From NCBI GenBank assembly GCA_946482615.1, contig CAMLSF010000175.1, forward strand, positions 1 through 7,328: DNA of 7,328 nucleotides, read 5' to 3'. Below the pieces are notes generated by a model that worked only from the letters and a program-made list of their open reading frames with translations, searched no databases and was not told where the DNA came from. This DNA comes from an uncultured Chromatiaceae bacterium. Lineage in GTDB: Bacteria; Pseudomonadota; Gammaproteobacteria; Enterobacterales; Alteromonadaceae. Each line of letters begins with the position of its first letter. Position 1 is the stretch's first letter. Position numbers and translations under genes: made by a program. Below are positions 4,184 to 7,328 of this stretch, in pieces.

Positions 4184-7100
4184 ATGCCTGAACTCATGGA
4201 TAAGAACTTGTCATCCCCATCAGATTTGAATCAAATGCAATTTGATAACTACCGTGACGAAAGACCGTCAGAACAGCCAGCACCAGTGGTTAAACCTCGC
4301 CGCCGCAGTCTGATCCCGTCGCTGTTTCTTCTGTTACTGCTCTCTGGCGCAGCTCTGGTTGCGTATGAACTGCACACAGCTCATTATCAGTCGACAGAAA
4401 TTAGTCTTTATGCCAAAAAACTGACCTATCAATTGCAATCCGGTGTCACGGATCAGGTGTCTTACCCTATAGCCGGGCCTTTTGATCAAAGGTTGGGCTA
4501 TTCTAAGTTATCTAAGTTTATTCCACGCCTGACCCAAAACAATTTTGTTGTTGAACAACAAGCTGCGTTTTCACCTGAATTGCTGTTTTATACTCAGTTA
4601 GGTTTTTTTCCACCCTACCGCGAAAAAGCCCAGGGCGGATTACTGATTGGTGATTGCCGCAACGAAGAGTTATTTTCGTTTTCTCACCCACAACGTGTCT
4701 ACAAACATCCGGCTGACGTGCCTGCTGTAGTGCGCAACAGCCTGTTATTTATAGAAAACCGTAAGCTGTTAACATCACCTGCCCGCTCAAACCCGGCCGT
4801 CGACTGGCCACGTTTTATGATGGCTGCTGTGTCTCAGGTGACTAAGGTATTAAATCTGGAAGGGCAATCTGCAGGTGGTAGTACCCTGGCCACTCAGATT
4901 GAAAAGTACCGCCATTCGCCTCAGGGTTTAACTCAAAGTTTTACCGATAAGTTTTTGCAAATGGTGTCAGGTTCAGTACGGGCTTATCGTTATGGTGCTG
5001 ATACCTCCCTGACCCGGCATGAAATTATATTGGATTACTTAAATTCAGTACCGCTGTCTTCAGCCCCGGGTTTTGGTGAAGTCCATGGTGTGGGTGATGC
5101 ATTGTGGGCCTGGTTTGGCACCGACTTTGGCCGCTTTAATCAGGTGTTAAATGCAGAACCTACAGAACAAAATAAAAGCTTAAGAGGCCTGGCCTTACGT
5201 CAGGTGCTGGCACTGATGATAGCTCAGCGTCGTCCCTCTTATTATTTATTGCAAGGCCATGATGATTTAGAGGAACTGACCAACAGCCATTTACGGGTGC
5301 TGGCCAATGCCAAAGTCATAGACAAAGAGCTGGCAGACTCTGCGATGTCACAGCGTTTATTGTTTAAAGGTGGCAAAGCGCCGGGCATTAAACAAGATGC
5401 GCAAACCCTCAAAGGGATCAATGTGGCCCGTGGTCGCTTAGGCACCCTGCTGAATCAACAGCTGTATGACTTAGACCGGCTGGACCTCACGGCCAAAGTA
5501 TCCTTACATCACGAGCTGCAACAAAAAGTCAGCCATTACCTCAATAGCCTGGCTTCCCCTGTTGTCGCGGAAAAAGTGGGGTTGTTAGGTGAGAAGCTGT
5601 TAAGTGCCAGCAATACAGACAAAGTTACCTACAGTTTTACCTTGTTTGAAAAAACACCGAATGGGAACAGAGTCCGGGTACAAACCGACAATACAGACCA
5701 GCCTTTTGACTTAAACGAAGGCAGCAAACTGGAGCTGGGTTCCACTGCCAAGCTACGGGTACTGACTACCTATCTGGAAATTGTGGCTGAGTTGCATGAC
5801 TCTTTTATTGACGAGCTGCCGGAAAACCTGCTGAACCTTGACATAGCGCCAAACGATCATTTAACCCGTTGGGCGGCCACTTACATGGCGCACACAGCAG
5901 ACCGGGATTTATCCAAAATGCTGGATGCGGCCTTACAGCGCACCTACTCGGCTTCGCCTGCGGAACGTTTTTTTACCGGCGGTGGTTTGCAGGTGTTTAA
6001 TAACTTCCAGAAAAAAGAAGACAGCAGAGTGCCGACTGTGCTCGAGTCATTAAAAGAATCCATCAACCTGCCTTTTGTCCGTTTGATGCGGGATATAGTG
6101 GCATACAGCAGCAGCTACCAGACAGCGGGTAGTACTTCGCTACTGCTGAAAAACGATAAAGATCCACGCCGGGAAGACTACTTGCGCCGTTTTGCGGATA
6201 AAGAAGGCAGTTCTTTCCTGCAGCGTTTCTGGCGTAAGTACCAGAAAAAAACTGAAGAAGACCGCTTAAGTACCTTCTTTGAAGGCTTAAAACAAACACC
6301 GGATCGTCTGGCTGCTGTGCACCGTTATTTGTTACCTGATTCTGATTTCGCCAAATTCAGTGCCTTTTTGCAGCAACGCCTGCCTGAAGAAAATCTGACG
6401 GTGAAAGATATAGACGAGCTGTACAACAAATACGGTCCGGGTAAATTCAGCCTGATGGATCAGGGTTATATAGCCCGGGTTCACCCGCTGGAATTATGGC
6501 TGTTGAGCTTTATGCAGAAGAACCCTCAGGCCACCTTCAAAGAGGCTGTGGATGCCTCTGCAGAACAACGTCAGCAAGTGTACCGCTGGTTATTTAAAAC
6601 CTCGAACCGCAGCGCCCGTGATACCCGTATCCGCATTATGCTGGAAGTGGAAGCCTTTCTGGATATTCATCAGCGTTGGAAAAAACTCGGTTATGCTTTT
6701 GACCATCTGGTGCCGTCGCTGGGTACAGCCCTGGGAAGCTCAGGGGACAGACCTGCCTCTTTGGCTGAACTGATAGGTATTATCCAGAATGATGGTTTGT
6801 TATTGCCAACAGTCAGGGTGGATCAACTGCATTTTGCTGCCAATACCCCTTATGAGGTCAAGTTAAAGTATCAGCCGCATGAAGCCAAAAGAGTGATGAA
6901 ACCTGAGGTCGCCAGAGCTTTACGTTTTGCGCTGTCACAAGTCGCAGATGGCGGCACAGCACGTCGTTTACAGGGTTCATTTACCAAAGCTGATGGCTCG
7001 CCTTTACTGATAGGCGGTAAAACTGGTACTGGTGATAACAAGATGGCGACACAAGTGATCCGCGGACGTACTGTACAAGCCACTACTATTAACCGTACCG

Positions 7101-7270
7101 CTACTTTTGTGTTTTATCTGGGGGATAATCACTTTGGTACTCTGACGGCCTTTGTACCGGGCAAAGAGGCTGAAGACTTCAGTTTTACCTCAGCTTTACC
7201 ACTGCAGGTCCTCAAGGGGATGGCACCTATTCTGAATCCTTACATCCAACAAGGTCAGCTTTGCCGTTAA
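4184..7270 (+). CDS. Large class A penicillin-binding protein: divergent GT51 glycosyltransferase plus transpeptidase with a long insertion
   Basis: Class A PBPs polymerise lipid II into glycan strands and cross-link the peptides on the periplasmic face of the inner membrane. The 1028-residue protein has a cytoplasmic tail (1-42, ending in the basic RRR), one membrane segment (about 43-61), a linker of about 110 residues, and then a GT51 domain (about 155-345). That domain has the first motif IENRKL (catalytic Glu191), GGSTLATQ (231-238) and HEIILDYLN (279-287). The transpeptidase half has STAK (520-523, nucleophile Ser520), SIN (626-628) and KTGT (946-949), so all three active-site motifs are present. 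SxN and KTG are about 320 residues apart, against about 125-190 in E. coli PBP1B/PBP1A as I recall. The extra part (about 640-838) is helical-looking and charged. The start may be 4184 or the in-frame ATG at 4196; neither has a strong ribosome binding site. No outer-membrane activator gene is adjacent. It is probably an accessory PBP, not the main PBP1A or PBP1B. Confidence 0.85.
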   Translation: MPELMDKNLSSPSDLNQMQFDNYRDERPSEQPAPVVKPRRRSLIPSLFLLLLLSGAALVAYELHTAHYQSTEISLYAKKLTYQLQSGVTDQVSYPIAGPFDQRLGYSKLSKFIPRLTQNNFVVEQQAAFSPELLFYTQLGFFPPYREKAQGGLLIGDCRNEELFSFSHPQRVYKHPADVPAVVRNSLLFIENRKLLTSPARSNPAVDWPRFMMAAVSQVTKVLNLEGQSAGGSTLATQIEKYRHSPQGLTQSFTDKFLQMVSGSVRAYRYGADTSLTRHEIILDYLNSVPLSSAPGFGEVHGVGDALWAWFGTDFGRFNQVLNAEPTEQNKSLRGLALRQVLALMIAQRRPSYYLLQGHDDLEELTNSHLRVLANAKVIDKELADSAMSQRLLFKGGKAPGIKQDAQTLKGINVARGRLGTLLNQQLYDLDRLDLTAKVSLHHELQQKVSHYLNSLASPVVAEKVGLLGEKLLSASNTDKVTYSFTLFEKTPNGNRVRVQTDNTDQPFDLNEGSKLELGSTAKLRVLTTYLEIVAELHDSFIDELPENLLNLDIAPNDHLTRWAATYMAHTADRDLSKMLDAALQRTYSASPAERFFTGGGLQVFNNFQKKEDSRVPTVLESLKESINLPFVRLMRDIVAYSSSYQTAGSTSLLLKNDKDPRREDYLRRFADKEGSSFLQRFWRKYQKKTEEDRLSTFFEGLKQTPDRLAAVHRYLLPDSDFAKFSAFLQQRLPEENLTVKDIDELYNKYGPGKFSLMDQGYIARVHPLELWLLSFMQKNPQATFKEAVDASAEQRQQVYRWLFKTSNRSARDTRIRIMLEVEAFLDIHQRWKKLGYAFDHLVPSLGTALGSSGDRPASLAELIGIIQNDGLLLPTVRVDQLHFAANTPYEVKLKYQPHEAKRVMKPEVARALRFALSQVADGGTARRLQGSFTKADGSPLLIGGKTGTGDNKMATQVIRGRTVQATTINRTATFVFYLGDNHFGTLTAFVPGKEAEDFSFTSALPLQVLKGMAPILNPYIQQGQLCR

Positions 7271-7277
7271 ATGTAAA

Positions 7278-7328
7278 AATGGGGTCAGATCACATTGTTA
7301 ACAGTTAACAATGTGATCTGACCCCATT
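7278..7328. repeat. Perfect 25-bp-arm inverted repeat (REP/IS200-like palindrome), running to the window edge
   Basis: Bases 7278-7302 are the exact reverse complement of 7304-7328, with a single A (7303) in the centre. Each arm carries GGGGTCAGATCACATTG followed by GTTAAC, so the element is two copies of one unit placed head to head. It begins 8 bp after the PBP stop codon. As I recall, TGGGGTCAG-type repeats are multi-copy in many gammaproteobacteria and often lie near REP-associated tyrosine transposase genes, which makes a mobile REP-like origin likely. In RNA it would form a very stable hairpin that could also terminate or protect the PBP transcript. The true right boundary may lie beyond the window. 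No transposase gene is visible here. Confidence 0.75.

Noticed and set aside
6063..6299. Minus-strand frame inside the PBP insertion, considered as a nested gene
   Set aside because: No ribosome binding site or recognisable product; the plus-strand PBP frame is continuous through it.
3249..7270. The binding-protein gene and PBP gene as parts of a new linked system
   Set aside because: The 92-bp gap, lack of shared motifs and lack of further partner genes give no support for a joint function from this window alone.

Overview
The window looks like chromosomal DNA from a gammaproteobacterium of moderate GC content, most likely an Alteromonadales/Chromatiaceae member such as Rheinheimera. That placement rests on a TorT-type periplasmic protein, an MtfA peptidase, a SlyD-type isomerase with a short His tail, and general protein similarity recalled from memory. 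Genus level is an inference.

Layout. Bases 1-916 hold the 3' part of torT (plus strand), the periplasmic TMAO-sensing partner of the TorS/TorR system. It converges on upp (minus strand, 928-1581), a uracil phosphoribosyltransferase; a short hairpin with a T-run lies where the two 3' ends meet. A 140-bp divergent intergenic region (1582-1721) separates upp from mtfA (1722-2573), a zinc peptidase with an N-terminal membrane segment and a GTG start. A 73-bp gap with a terminator-like hairpin overlapping a promoter candidate leads to slyD (2647-3129). A perfect 13-bp-stem hairpin follows slyD. Next come a secreted orphan solute-binding-like protein (3249-4091) and a 1028-residue bifunctional penicillin-binding protein (4184-7270), with 92 bp between them. 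The window ends in a perfect 25-bp-arm inverted repeat (7278-7328) that begins 8 bp after the last stop codon.

The genes do not form one pathway. They look like separate transcription units for respiration sensing, pyrimidine salvage, regulatory proteolysis, protein folding/metal handling, periplasmic ligand binding and cell-wall synthesis. No stretch longer than 300 bases lacks a gene. There are no tRNA or rRNA genes, CRISPR arrays, transposase genes or phage genes that I can see. The least ordinary items are the large PBP, with a roughly 200-residue insertion in its transpeptidase half and altered glycosyltransferase motifs, the terminal palindrome, and a uracil phosphoribosyltransferase that resembles Bacteroidota proteins more than the enterobacterial one. 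I saw no convincing new multi-gene system.
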